Part shown: positions 1 to 7,911 of the stretch, in pieces
Layout of the letters: each line of letters opens with the position of its first letter
How positions within the stretch are numbered: position 1 is the first letter of the stretch
Assembly (NCBI GenBank): GCA_013298565.1
Contig: JAAFIC010000030.1
Location: 1 to 35,414 of the forward strand
Source: Alphaproteobacteria bacterium
GTDB taxonomy: Bacteria; Pseudomonadota; Alphaproteobacteria; Elsterales; Elsteraceae
Direction: 5' to 3'
Length of the DNA stretch: 35,414 nt
The notes under the pieces: model-generated
What the model was told of the DNA's origin: nothing
Databases searched by the model: none
Seen by the model: only the letters and a program-made list of their open reading frames with translations
Program-made: the position numbers and the translations under genes

Positions 1-1
1 C

Positions 2-370
2 CGAGTGCGCTTTCTGGGCTGGCGCGACGATGGTCCGGCGCTACTAGCATCCGTCGATGCGCTGCTGGTGCCGTCTCGTCATGAACCTTTAGGCAATGTC
101 GTGTTGGAAGGCTGGGCGCAGCGCTGCCCGGTTATCGCTGCGGCTTCGGCAGGGCCGGCATCCTTGCTGATCGACGGGGTGACGGGCCGCCTGGTGCCGC
201 TAGAGGATGCGCCGGCGCTGGCGCGGGCCGTGCGCGAAACCCTGGCGCGGGCTGACCGAGGGCAGGGGCTGGCCGAAGCGGGATTTGCCGCGCTTCAGCA
301 GAATTTCTCCAAACCTGCCGTCGTGGCGCGCTATCTTGCATTCTTCGAGCGGGTCCGAAGCGCGGCTTAG
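2..370 (+). CDS. Glycosyltransferase, GT4-like, C-terminal part (cut by window start)
   Basis: Only the last ~122 residues are in the window; the frame is open to the left edge, so the gene begins outside it. What is visible is the C-terminal Rossmann half of a GT-B glycosyltransferase. The stretch VPSRHEPLGNVVLEGWA carries the E-x7-E nucleotide-sugar-binding signature of family 4, followed by a Gly-rich turn (DGVTGRLVP) and an Ala/Leu-rich final helix. Such enzymes move a sugar from a nucleotide donor onto a lipid or polysaccharide acceptor in the cytoplasm; the sugar and acceptor cannot be read here. The stop is 13 bases before the asparagine synthase start, so the two are probably co-transcribed, perhaps in a surface-polysaccharide cluster. 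Family assignment is good, substrate unknown. Confidence 0.82.
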   Translation, partial: RVRFLGWRDDGPALLASVDALLVPSRHEPLGNVVLEGWAQRCPVIAAASAGPASLLIDGVTGRLVPLEDAPALARAVRETLARADRGQGLAEAGFAALQQNFSKPAVVARYLAFFERVRSAA

Positions 371-383
371 TAAAGGAAAGAGC

Positions 384-2138
384 ATGTGCGGCATTGCCGG
401 GATGATGCGGCGCGGCGGGGCTGCGGCCCCTAAAGCCATCGTACAGCAGATGATCGACGCGCTGGCCCATCGCGGCCCGGATGGCGAAGGCATTCATCTG
501 CAAGGCGCGATAGCCCTGGCCCATCGGCGGCTGTCGATCATCGACCTTGAAACCGGCGATCAGCCGTTTTTCGATGGTGCGGGCAACACGCTTATCGGCA
601 ACGGCGAGGTGTATAATTACATCGAGTTGCGCGCCGATTTGGCCGGGCAGGTGACGTTCCGCACGACGAGCGACTGCGAGCCGCCGTTGCACCTGTTCCG
701 CCGCCAGGGCCTTGCCTATGCCGATTGTTTGCGCGGTATGTATGCGCTGGCGATTGCGGCGGCGAATGGCCGCTTAATTCTTACCCGCGATCCGTTCGGC
801 ATTAAGCCGCTGTATTATGCCGAAGTGGCGGAAGGGCTGATTTTTGCTTCCGAACCGCAAGCCCTGTTTGCGAGCGGTTGGATTTCCCCATCCCTTAACC
901 CGCGTGCGCGCGATGAGTTGCTGCAAATGCAGTTCACCACCGGGGCGGAAACGATGTTTGAGGGTATTTCCCGCGTGCTTCCCGGCGAAACCCTGGTCGT
1001 CATTGATGGCCGCGTTGCCGAGCGCAGCCGGAGAGCCGCCCTGCCGGAAGGCGGGCCGGAAACCATTGATGAAGCCAGCGCCCTCGCCCGGCTCGATGCG
1101 GCTTTGGCAGAAAGCGTTTCAATTCACTGCCGCTCGGACGTACCCTATGGCCTGTTCCTCTCCGGCGGCATCGATTCGGCCCTGGTATTGAGCTACATGC
1201 GCGAGGTCGATAGCCGCCCGGTGCAGTGCTTCACGGTCGGCTTCGAGGGGGCTGCGGCGGACGAACGCGCGGCAGCGCGAGCCTTGGCACACGCCTGCGG
1301 GGCGGAGTTTACCGAGATCGGCTTCGGCCAGAAGGATTTTTGGGCGTTACTGCCGCGTGTGGCGGTGGCGATGGACGATCCCGCTGCCGATTACGCTACC
1401 TTGCCCACCTATCTGCTGGCACAAAAAGCCCGCGCCTCCGTTAAAGTTGTGCTGACGGGGGAGGGCGGCGACGAGATTTTCGGCGGTTATGGCCGCTATC
1501 GCTCGATTCTGCGGCCCTGGTGGCTCGGCGGCAAAGTGCTGCGCGGCAAGGGCACCTTCGCCCGGCTTGGCGTGTTGCAGCAGGAGGGCGGGGCGTGGCG
1601 CGACGGGATCGCCACGGCGGAAATTCACGCTGCGACCCAAGGGCGCTCCCGCTTGCAAATCGCCCAAGCGGTCGATTGCACCGACTGGCTGCCCCATGAT
1701 CTGCTGACCAAACTCGACCGCTGCCTGATGGCCAACGGCCTAGAAGGCCGCACGCCGTTTCTCGATCCGGGTGTCGCCGCCGCAGGCTTCCGCCTGCCCG
1801 ATTCGCTGAAACTGCGCGACGGCAAGGGCAAGTGGATTCTGCGCCGCCTGCTGGAAAAACGCCTGCCGCAAGCCGATGCCTTGGGCCGCAAGAAAGGCTT
1901 TACCGTTCCCGTCGGCGCTTGGCTATCAGCGGAAAGCACGCGCCTGGGGCCACTCCTCGCCCGGCAAGCCTGCATTGCGGAGATCGTGCGGCCCGGCAGA
2001 GTGGAGAGCCTCGCGCTGTCCACCGAAAAGCACGCGGGTTTCGCGCTTTGGTCGCTGCTGTTCTACGCCTTGTGGTATCGCGCGCAGATCGAGCGCAAGC
2101 CGATGAACGGGAGCGTGTGGGAGGTGTTGGCAGGGTAG
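384..2138 (+). CDS. asnB: Asparagine synthase (glutamine-hydrolysing)
   Basis: A 584-residue class II glutamine amidotransferase fused to an ATP-pyrophosphatase synthetase domain. It makes asparagine, or amidates a related carboxylate, from glutamine and ATP. The start at 384 is chosen because the protein must begin Met-Cys-Gly-Ile-Ala, with Cys2 as glutaminase nucleophile; an AAGGAAAG ribosome site lies just upstream. An in-frame extension back to 207 would bury that cysteine and is rejected. The glutaminase half shows AHRGPDG and a variant NGEVYNY; the synthetase half shows the PP-loop SGGIDS and the motif GEGGDEIFGGY. It follows a glycosyltransferase gene closely, and AsnB paralogues are common in surface-polysaccharide clusters, so the true acceptor may be a sugar carboxylate rather than aspartate. 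Confidence 0.9.
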   Translation: MCGIAGMMRRGGAAAPKAIVQQMIDALAHRGPDGEGIHLQGAIALAHRRLSIIDLETGDQPFFDGAGNTLIGNGEVYNYIELRADLAGQVTFRTTSDCEPPLHLFRRQGLAYADCLRGMYALAIAAANGRLILTRDPFGIKPLYYAEVAEGLIFASEPQALFASGWISPSLNPRARDELLQMQFTTGAETMFEGISRVLPGETLVVIDGRVAERSRRAALPEGGPETIDEASALARLDAALAESVSIHCRSDVPYGLFLSGGIDSALVLSYMREVDSRPVQCFTVGFEGAAADERAAARALAHACGAEFTEIGFGQKDFWALLPRVAVAMDDPAADYATLPTYLLAQKARASVKVVLTGEGGDEIFGGYGRYRSILRPWWLGGKVLRGKGTFARLGVLQQEGGAWRDGIATAEIHAATQGRSRLQIAQAVDCTDWLPHDLLTKLDRCLMANGLEGRTPFLDPGVAAAGFRLPDSLKLRDGKGKWILRRLLEKRLPQADALGRKKGFTVPVGAWLSAESTRLGPLLARQACIAEIVRPGRVESLALSTEKHAGFALWSLLFYALWYRAQIERKPMNGSVWEVLAG

Positions 2139-2173
2139 CGCCGTTTCGGCTATTGTGAAGATCGAAGGAGAGT

Positions 2174-2440
2174 ATGATGCGGTTCACGTCGGAAGATCTT
2201 CTGCATCATTATGGCGCGGTTGCCCAGCGTGCGGGGTATGAGCCTGTGATGATTTCGGAAGCGGGTGAAGACAGACTGGTTCTCATGTCGGTTGAGGAAT
2301 ACCGCCGTTTGCTTCGGGGGCGGCGGGTTGCTCTCCCGACCGAGGCGCTGGACGCCGAAACCCTCGCGCGGATCACGCTATCGCACGCGCCCCCCGAGGC
2401 TACGGCCTTTGACCATGAGTGGCCCAAACCGCAAGCGTGA
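2174..2440 (+). CDS. Phd/YefM-type antitoxin
   Basis: An 88-residue protein with an N-terminal region typical of Phd/YefM antitoxins (early SEDLLHHYGAVAQRA, then PVMISEAGEDRLVLMSVEEYRRLL). In this family the N-terminal part dimerises and binds the operon's own promoter, and the C-terminal tail wraps the toxin. An AAGGAG ribosome site precedes the ATG at 2174; an adjacent ATG at 2177 is an alternative. The next reading frame starts with GTG overlapping this stop codon, the usual coupling in antitoxin-toxin operons. The partner toxin frame is broken, so this antitoxin may be an orphan. Promoter autorepression is expected from the family but no operator was identified. Confidence 0.78.
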   Translation: MMRFTSEDLLHHYGAVAQRAGYEPVMISEAGEDRLVLMSVEEYRRLLRGRRVALPTEALDAETLARITLSHAPPEATAFDHEWPKPQA

Positions 2441-2861
2441 CCGAGTTTATTCCAAAACCAGGCCATGTTCTGCGCTACGCCTACCTCTGGCACGGGGAAG
2501 CAGCGAGGGGGCTGGACGAAGGGCAAAAGAACCGCCCGTTCTGGCTACGGAAACGGTGGCAGGGCTTGAGGTTATTTTGCTCCCCATTACACACACAGCC
2601 CCCCGTGATCCAACCGAGGCGGTAGAACTCCCGTTAGAGACTAAGCGGCGCTTGGGATTGGATGACGCGCGCTCCTGGATTGCTCTGACCGAGGTCAATA
2701 GGTTCCTCTGGCCAGGTTTTGATATTCGTCCAAAGCCGGGCCAGGGAACGCAGACGGCTTGTCTCGGCCTACTGCCGTATAATTTCTTCGAGCATCTGAA
2801 ACAAAGGCTGCAAGCCTACATCACGCAACGGAAGTTAAGGGTAACGGATAGAACGGACTAA
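2437..2861 (+). pseudogene. PemK/MazF-like toxin, frameshifted
   Basis: Two reading frames together spell one PemK-like growth inhibitor. The first starts at GTG 2437, overlapping the antitoxin stop by four bases, and reads VTEFIPKPGHVLRYAYLW... to EGQKNRP at about 2538. The second continues with VLATETVAGLEVILLPITHT, then ETKRRLGLDDARSWIALTE, FLWPGFDIRP and a C-terminal helix, stopping at 2861. In the family the arginine-proline is followed by a short Cys-Ala-Val-type segment before VLA; that segment looks lost here along with the frame, which fits a deletion of 3n+1 bases around 2538-2540. Intact members are mRNA interferases. As written the product would be truncated and recoded, so toxin activity is probably lost. 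A sequencing error or a -1 ribosomal shift at the CAAAAG run (2524-2529) cannot be excluded. Confidence 0.75.
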
Positions 2862-2870
2862 CCTGCCCCC

Positions 2871-3995
2871 TCACATCTTCGGCCACGCCCGGTCAATATC
2901 CGCTTTCCGCAAGGTTGCCCGCAGTGAATCGACCAGATCGGTGCGCGGCGGCAGCGGGGCGAAGCGGGTGGTAAGCTCCGGCGGCAACGAAAAATTCGGC
3001 AAGATTGGGCGCACGAAGCCCTCGGCGAACAGGCGCTGCGCGGTTTCGGTGAGGGCAAAGTTTATCCACAGTTTTCCGCCAGCGGCATTGCGGGCGTTTT
3101 TTACCAGCGACAGTGTGTAGGCGGCGGCGGCGGTGCCGTCGGCGGGCAGGATCACTTCGGCTTCGTCCATCCCGTCGAGATGCTTGACGCGCAGCCCATC
3201 GGCCTCAAACGTGATCCAAACCGGGATTTCCCCGCGCAGGAAGCGCGCTTGCGCCGAGCCGGGGTCGATACGCTGGACGTTTCCGGCTTTATGCAATGCC
3301 GTGAAATACTCAATTCCTGGACGCACTGAATCGAGCGTGCCGCCTGCCGCGACATTGGCGGCGAAGGCGAGAGTGAGGCCCACGGTCGTCGTTTGCGGAT
3401 CGGGGTAGGTGATGCTGTTCTTAAACTCAGGCTTCCGCAAATCGGCCCAGGTGCGGGGCAGGCTTTTTACCAGCTTGCGGTTCACGACGAAGGCGATGGG
3501 CAGCGTATGCACACCAACCCACAAACCTTCGGCATCTTTCGCCGCCCCCGGCAGCCGGTCGAGATTAACCGGGCGGTGGGGGCTAAGGAGACCCCGGCTG
3601 GCGGCATCGAGCGCAACCAGCGAGTAGAAATAAGCGGCATCGGCGGGCGGGCGTTCGCGCAGCCGATCAAGCTGCGTTACGGTGGCGGTGGAGCCTAAAT
3701 CGGTATAGGCCAGCGGCACATCTGGGTAGCGCTGCCCGAAAGCCCGCACCACGGCCCCCCAGTTGGCCCAGCCGAGGGCGGTATTGGCGCTGATGGCAAC
3801 GCCTTCCTTCCCAGCGGCTTCGGCCAGGGCTTTTTCGCCTGGATAAAGCTCTTGCCCCTCACTGAGCGGGGCAATTTCCTCGGCTTGGGCCAAGGCCCGG
3901 TTGAGCGGTGCAAGGCTAAAGCCTACGAGGAAAACCGTCGCTATCAGGGCGCATCGGGAGAAGAGCGGCAGCATGAAACCCATCCGGCAGATCAT
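2871..3995 (-). CDS. Periplasmic substrate-binding protein, iron(III)/AfuA-like family
   Basis: About 374 residues. A signal peptide (basic start, LIATVFLVGFSLAPL core, ALAQAEE cleavage region) precedes an extracellular solute-binding protein fold of the type that binds iron(III), thiamine, putrescine or phosphonates for ABC importers. Visible family features include WGAVVRAFGQRYPDVPLAYTD near the N-terminus, the hinge YPDPQTTTVGLTLAFAAN, and ITFEADGLR. The open frame extends to 4076, but that start would place a strong intrinsic terminator of the upstream gene inside the coding region, so an internal Met is preferred (3995, 3983 or 3974). No permease or ATPase gene is adjacent, so its transporter partners lie elsewhere or it works alone. 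The ligand is not predictable. Confidence 0.8.
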   Translation of the reverse strand: MICRMGFMLPLFSRCALIATVFLVGFSLAPLNRALAQAEEIAPLSEGQELYPGEKALAEAAGKEGVAISANTALGWANWGAVVRAFGQRYPDVPLAYTDLGSTATVTQLDRLRERPPADAAYFYSLVALDAASRGLLSPHRPVNLDRLPGAAKDAEGLWVGVHTLPIAFVVNRKLVKSLPRTWADLRKPEFKNSITYPDPQTTTVGLTLAFAANVAAGGTLDSVRPGIEYFTALHKAGNVQRIDPGSAQARFLRGEIPVWITFEADGLRVKHLDGMDEAEVILPADGTAAAAYTLSLVKNARNAAGGKLWINFALTETAQRLFAEGFVRPILPNFSLPPELTTRFAPLPPRTDLVDSLRATLRKADIDRAWPKM

Positions 3996-4028
3996 AGAAA
4001 ACGTGAAACCTAAAAAAACGCAGGCCAC

Positions 4029-4063
4029 AAAAAAACCCTGCCGATTAGCAAAACCGGCAGGGT
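4029..4063 (-). terminator. Intrinsic terminator of the cold-shock gene
   Basis: A 9-bp perfect stem (ACCCTGCCG at 4035-4043 pairing with 4055-4063, 11-base loop), with seven A on the plus strand at 4029-4035, i.e. a T run after the stem on the minus strand. It lies downstream of the cold-shock stop and ahead of the binding-protein gene, so these two are separate transcription units. Confidence 0.85.
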
Positions 4064-4129
4064 CTAAATCAATCATAGTGAAAAACTTACCTCAAGAGAG
4101 GATAAGCCAACCCTATGAAGAAACGATTT

Positions 4130-4942
4130 TTAGTAGGAATCATGTCCGTGGTCATTGTTGCTCGGGGGCGGAGCTTCGCCATCGAGTTCCAAGGTACGGG
4201 CTTCCGGGCCTTTGTCGCGTTCAATCGACGAGAAGCGGACGCGCTGGCCCGGCTGCACATCGACGAGACCGGCACGACGCAAGACCGAAGCGTGCAAGAA
4301 CACGTCTTTCCCACCCGAATCCGGCGTAATGAACCCAAAGCCCTTCGTGGCATTGAACCATTTTACCGTGCCTTCGCCGCTTTCGCCGGGAGGGCCACCG
4401 CGATCGGCACCAAAGCCGCCACCGAAGCCACCACGGTCAGCGCCGCCGCCGAAGCCGCCGCGATCACCGCCGCCGCCGAAGCCGCCACGATCACCGCCGC
4501 CGCCGAAACCGCCGCGATCACGGTCGCCGCCGCCGAAGCCGCCGCGATCACCGCCACGATCAAAGCCGCCGCCGAAGCCGCCGCCACCACGATCCCCATA
4601 GCTATCACCGCCGAAACCACCGGCGCGCGGCGGACGCGGCGCACGTTGGGGTTCACCTTGCGGATTTTCGACTGCCGTGGAGTCATCGACTTCCAACATG
4701 CGCGTCACCTGACGGCCCTTTTTGCCGGGAGCGACTTCACAGGAAATTGTCGCCCCTTCTTTCAGCTGCTCTAACCCGGCGCGCTGAACCACCGACACGT
4801 GAACGAACACGTCTTCCGAACCATCGGTCGGCTTAATAAAGCCAAAACCTTTAGTGGCCGAAAACCACGTGACTGCGCCGCTCAAGCGTTCCGTTGCCAT
4901 AGGCGGACGGGGAGCAGACGAAAAAGACCCTTTGCGCATCAT
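4130..4942 (-). CDS. Double cold-shock-domain protein with Gly/Arg/Asp-rich linker
   Basis: About 270 residues carrying two cold-shock domains. The first (SGAVTWFSATKGFGFIKP, DVFVHVSVV) and the last (EGTVKWFNATKGFGFITP, DVFLHASVL) each contain RNP1- and RNP2-type single-strand nucleic-acid binding motifs. Between them is a ~90-residue linker of repeated GGFGGG, GGGDRGGFG and DRGG units, like the RGG boxes of RNA-binding proteins. Single-domain Csp proteins are about 70 residues; two-domain versions are frequent in alphaproteobacteria, but so long a repetitive linker is notable. Likely an RNA chaperone. The start at 4942 (or 4939) is chosen for a GGAG about 11 bases upstream; Met at 4900 is the alternative giving a canonical MATERLSG N-terminus. 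Monocistronic, with its own terminator. Confidence 0.88.
   Translation of the reverse strand: MMRKGSFSSAPRPPMATERLSGAVTWFSATKGFGFIKPTDGSEDVFVHVSVVQRAGLEQLKEGATISCEVAPGKKGRQVTRMLEVDDSTAVENPQGEPQRAPRPPRAGGFGGDSYGDRGGGGFGGGFDRGGDRGGFGGGDRDRGGFGGGGDRGGFGGGGDRGGFGGGADRGGFGGGFGADRGGPPGESGEGTVKWFNATKGFGFITPDSGGKDVFLHASVLRRAGLVDVQPGQRVRFSSIERDKGPEARTLELDGEAPPPSNNDHGHDSY
4390..4600 (-). repeat. Low-complexity tandem repeat inside the cold-shock gene
   Basis: Imperfect repeats of about 24-30 bases built on gccgccgaagccgccgcgat units, all in phase with the minus-strand gene and coding Gly-Phe-Gly-Gly-Gly and Asp-Arg-Gly-Gly blocks. Copy number is likely to vary by slippage. The phase and coding content make this a protein repeat, not a CRISPR or intergenic array. 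Confidence 0.7.
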
Positions 4943-5383
4943 GAACCGACAAACTCCGTACGAACCGCCCACAGGGCGGACCAAATCAACTTAATGGCCG
5001 GGCGAGCTGAGACTTGTTGCGTACCCCGTGCCTGACACGCAACTGTCGCTCCGACCAAGTAAAAACTGTTTGCTACGCTCGAACGTGCGACTCGCCCCAA
5101 TTGAGAGCGTGACGCGCTATCCTAAAGAAGAACCATAAGGGTTTGAGGGTCCGAAAAACTTTTCGGTCTCGCTTCCGACTTTCTTCCCGCGCGCATCCAG
5201 CTTAAACCTGCCGAATGCGGCGCCGGTGAAAAATACGCTGTCCCGCCCGTATAAACGACCGTTATCTCGCTACTTCCCACACGATACGCCATCCCAAAAC
5301 ATAGCCTACGGGAAGTTACGCCTCGCAGCAAGGCGGATCATTCGATTTGTCAAAAAAAGCTAAATCCTGACCTGATGGTCAGC
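4943..5383. other. Intergenic region between cold-shock and NicO genes
   Basis: No convincing gene. The part next to 4942 must hold the minus-strand promoter and 5' leader of the cold-shock gene; such leaders are often long and structured. A 7-bp inverted repeat (GTTGCGT 5016-5022 with 5037-5043) lies in that presumed leader. The right end holds the NicO terminator candidate. A 69-codon minus-strand frame at 5122-5331 has no family resemblance or clear ribosome site. Confidence 0.5.
5351..5382 (-). terminator. Probable terminator of the znuA-DUF1007-NicO operon
   Basis: On the minus strand, directly after the NicO stop, a short 6-bp stem (CTGACC at 5367-5372 with 5377-5382, 4-base loop) is followed after about eight bases by a run of seven T (A run at 5352-5358 on the plus strand). 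The stem is short and the T run offset, so this is tentative. Confidence 0.4.
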
Positions 5384-6340
5384 TTACAGCGTCAAAACGA
5401 GCAAAAACACCCCACCGAGTGTAACAAGAGCCGGACCTGCTAACGCGATGACAAGGCTCCAGAAACCCGCGCGTTGGGGTTTGCTCGCCCAGCGGCCAAC
5501 CCACCCCCGCCCGAGCACGGTTAGCAACCCTAGACTTGTCATCGTGAGGGCCATGCCCACCGCAATCGCGCTCACCATCGCCAAGCCCACAAGCCACAGG
5601 CCGTTGGCGGCGCAGAAAATCAACACGATGATCGCCCCGGTGCAAGGAACCGCGCCGGCCATCCAGCCGGTCAGTCGCGCCCGCCAACGGTCGGCAGGGG
5701 AGGGCGCGGTGAGGTGATGCCCATGTCCATGCTCATGCCCGTGATGATGCCCGTGATCATGACCGCAGTCGGCGGGGGCGAGGCCCTTTTGCACGCGCTG
5801 AATGGCCTCCAGTAGAAACCATAGCCCTAGGGCGATGATTCCAGCATAGGCAATCAGCCTAATTTCGCGGCTGCTTTCAAAATCTGGTGCGGGCTTGCCG
5901 TCGAACAGTAAAAACAGCACGGCGACGATGATAAGGGCCGAGGCAACGTGAGTGACGGCAATGCGAATGCCCATTCGCACCCCTTCCCCCAGTCGGGCTT
6001 CGCGCCCCAGGAAGTAAGAGATAACCAGCATCTTGCCGTGACCTGGTCCGGCGGCGTGAAAGATGCCGTAGAGAAAGGCCGCGCCAACGGCGGTTAGCAG
6101 TGTGAGCCAGGAGCCACCGTCCCGCAGATCAATCAGCAGGCGGCGGAATTTCAACGCGGCATCGCGCTGCTGGGCCGCCATCCAGCGCATCAGGCTCGTG
6201 CTCTCTTCAGGGCTAGGGGTGCTGACAGGCGCGGGCGCACCGCGCATCGGGCCGACTTGCGCGAGGGTTGGGGCGAGCGGCATTAGCAGGCCGAGCAGCA
6301 GAATTAGGGCCAGAATCAGTGGTTGGATCAGTCGGGGCAT
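5384..6340 (-). CDS. NicO/RcnA-type divalent metal transporter
   Basis: A 318-residue membrane protein. It has an N-terminal signal-like or membrane segment (LILALILLLGLLMPLAPTLA), a charged periplasmic stretch, then about six membrane helices. The first conserved segment holds FHAAGPGHGKMLVISYFLGRE, the HxxxPGHGK motif of the NicO/HoxN-like family, and a later one holds GAVPCTGAIIVL, its PC-x-G motif. A cytoplasmic loop around residues 192-207 is very His-rich (HDHGHHHGHEHGHGHH), as in RcnA metal exporters. Family members move nickel or cobalt. Here the gene overlaps the DUF1007 gene by 13 bases and follows a zinc-type binding protein behind a Zur-like box, so zinc is a reasonable alternative substrate. 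The direction of transport cannot be told from sequence. Confidence 0.88.
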   Translation of the reverse strand: MPRLIQPLILALILLLGLLMPLAPTLAQVGPMRGAPAPVSTPSPEESTSLMRWMAAQQRDAALKFRRLLIDLRDGGSWLTLLTAVGAAFLYGIFHAAGPGHGKMLVISYFLGREARLGEGVRMGIRIAVTHVASALIIVAVLFLLFDGKPAPDFESSREIRLIAYAGIIALGLWFLLEAIQRVQKGLAPADCGHDHGHHHGHEHGHGHHLTAPSPADRWRARLTGWMAGAVPCTGAIIVLIFCAANGLWLVGLAMVSAIAVGMALTMTSLGLLTVLGRGWVGRWASKPQRAGFWSLVIALAGPALVTLGGVFLLVLTL

Positions 6341-6948
6341 TGCAGGGACGCCACTTGCGGATAGGCCAAGCCATTATAAATCGGGTGCGCGCGATCTTCC
6401 ATAATCACCACCGAGCACGCCGGAGCGGGGGCGGCGAACGCCACGCCGGGCCGATTTTCGGGCAGCAGACTTTCGATATAATATTCAGGATCATAGCTAC
6501 CCACTGTCACCTTATGGGCAACCCCGGCCCCGCCGAGCGCCACTGGGCGGCTGAGGGGAACATGAAAACGGAACACCATCTGTTTCCCCTGAAGCTCGAT
6601 GCTCAAGCGCTGCACAGGGCCAACGGCAACGCGCTTACCGCGATCATAAACAAAAACAAACTCCGAAAACGCTTCAAGCGCCGTGATTTCCTTCGTTTGA
6701 AGCTCTTTCGCCTCGGCGGGATCGAAGCGCCCGTTTTTGTTGCGATCATAGGTCGTGCGGTAGCGGTCGGAGTAAACCTCGTCCCATGCCCAACTTAGGT
6801 CGATGCCGGTCAGAGTGCCGTTTTGAGTGTGCAGGCTCATCTCAAGCTCCATCCACACATGCGGATGGGCGCGGGCGGCGGGCATCAACCCGGCCCATGT
6901 CCCGGCCCATGTCATTGCCCCAACGAGGCAGAAGGTAAAGCAGCGCAT
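6328..6948 (-). CDS. DUF1007 family periplasmic protein
   Basis: A 206-residue secreted protein. A signal peptide ending near AARA is followed by HPHVWMELEM, the hallmark start of DUF1007 proteins, with a possible metal-binding His pair right at the mature N-terminus. A second region, DRNKNGRFDPAEA, resembles an EF-hand calcium loop. The C-terminus has two cysteines (near ACSVV and the final CPD) that may form a disulfide. DUF1007 genes are repeatedly found beside NicO-type transporters, and this one overlaps such a gene by 13 bases. Role unproven; the likely job is to pass or buffer metal in the periplasm for the permease. It starts 36 bases after the znuA-like stop, consistent with one operon. 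Confidence 0.85.
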   Translation of the reverse strand: MRCFTFCLVGAMTWAGTWAGLMPAARAHPHVWMELEMSLHTQNGTLTGIDLSWAWDEVYSDRYRTTYDRNKNGRFDPAEAKELQTKEITALEAFSEFVFVYDRGKRVAVGPVQRLSIELQGKQMVFRFHVPLSRPVALGGAGVAHKVTVGSYDPEYYIESLLPENRPGVAFAAPAPACSVVIMEDRAHPIYNGLAYPQVASLQCPD

Positions 6949-6984
6949 AAGTCTTTATAGAGAGAGCGAAAGCTCTCGTCACCT

Positions 6985-7887
6985 TTAGTTCTTAATCATT
7001 CCCGCAATCAGCATCTTGGTGTTATGGCGCATCATCGTAAGATAGCTCGGTGCTGGGCCGGAGGCGGGGGAGAGCGCGTCTGAATACAGTGCTCCGCCAA
7101 TAGTGGCCCCGGCTTCGGTCGCCAACTGCTGCGTTAGGCGGGGGTCGGAGATGTTTTCAACGAAGACGGCCTTAATCTTTTCCTTCCGAATCTGGCTAAT
7201 CAGCCGCGCTACATCTTTGGCCGAGGCTTCGCTATCGGTATTCATGCCTTGGGGAGCGTGAAAGCTCACGCCATAGGCTTTACCATAGTAGCCGAAGGCA
7301 TCGTGGGAGGTGATAACGCGGCGCTGTGCGGGGGTAAGAGCACTCACCTGCGCCGTAATCTCTGCGTCCAGCGCGTCCAACTCAGCCCGATAGGCGGCGG
7401 CGCGGGCTTTATAGGCGTCGGCATTAGCGGCGTCGGCGTCGGCCAGGGCGGTGGCAATCGTGGCGACCATGACATGGACGTTCCCAACATCTTGCCATGC
7501 ATGGGGATCGACATTGCCGTGGCCATGACCATCCTTAGCGGCGGCGCGGGGGGTGATCCCTTGGGTTACGGTGATTGCTTTACCTTTCGTGCCGCTGCTT
7601 TTGAGCAAACGGCTCATCCAGCCCTCGAACCCAAGACCGTTCAGGAAGATCAGCTTGGCCCCGGCCACGGCTTTCGCGTCTGCCGGGCTAGGCTGATACA
7701 CGTGCGCGTCGCCATCTGGGCCAACCAGCACCTTCACCGCTGCTGCTGGCCCGGCGATTTGAGCGACAAGATCGCCCAAAATCGAAAAACTTGCCACGAC
7801 CGGCAACGGTTCGGTAGCGCGCGCGGGCAAAGTTGCCGCAAAAAGCGCGACGGCGGGCAGACTGAGTAGCAAACGACGGGAGAGCAT
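6985..7887 (-). CDS. znuA: Zinc ABC-type substrate-binding protein, ZnuA-like
   Basis: A 300-residue cluster A-I metal-binding protein. A signal peptide (RRLLLSLPAVALFAATLPARA) precedes two alpha/beta lobes. The expected metal ligands are visible: His62 in DAHVYQP, His129 in VDPHAWQD, His195 in SHDAFGYYG and Asp270 in YSDALSP. A short His-containing loop (KDGHGHG, about residues 119-124) sits before the second ligand, a feature of zinc-specific members, though shorter than in many ZnuA proteins. A GAGG ribosome site lies 9 bases before the ATG and a Zur-like palindrome lies 25-39 bases upstream. No znuB or znuC is adjacent: the gene is followed by DUF1007 and NicO genes. Binding zinc is the likely role; manganese is less likely. 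Confidence 0.87.
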   Translation of the reverse strand: MLSRRLLLSLPAVALFAATLPARATEPLPVVASFSILGDLVAQIAGPAAAVKVLVGPDGDAHVYQPSPADAKAVAGAKLIFLNGLGFEGWMSRLLKSSGTKGKAITVTQGITPRAAAKDGHGHGNVDPHAWQDVGNVHVMVATIATALADADAANADAYKARAAAYRAELDALDAEITAQVSALTPAQRRVITSHDAFGYYGKAYGVSFHAPQGMNTDSEASAKDVARLISQIRKEKIKAVFVENISDPRLTQQLATEAGATIGGALYSDALSPASGPAPSYLTMMRHNTKMLIAGMIKN

Positions 7888-7911
7888 GAGAACCTCGGCA
7901 CAAGAAAATTA

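Noticed and set aside
132-692. A 186-codon minus-strand frame opposite the glycosyltransferase and asnB
   Set aside because: It runs across two real genes and the gap between them, with a low-complexity Arg/Ala/Pro product.
4390-4600. Short regularly repeated units that might look like a CRISPR array
   Set aside because: Units are imperfect, without unique spacers, and in phase with a coding region.
4115-4774. A 219-codon plus-strand frame rich in Ala/Thr/Ile opposite the cold-shock gene
   Set aside because: It is the antisense reading of the Gly-rich repeat; the two cold-shock domains on the minus strand settle the coding strand.
5151-5166. A 7-bp inverted repeat CCGAAAA...TTTTCGG
   Set aside because: A two-base loop cannot form a normal hairpin and it lies far from any transcript end or start.
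5122-5331. A 69-codon minus-strand frame in the gap before the NicO gene
   Set aside because: No family resemblance, no ribosome site and no conserved neighbour coupling.
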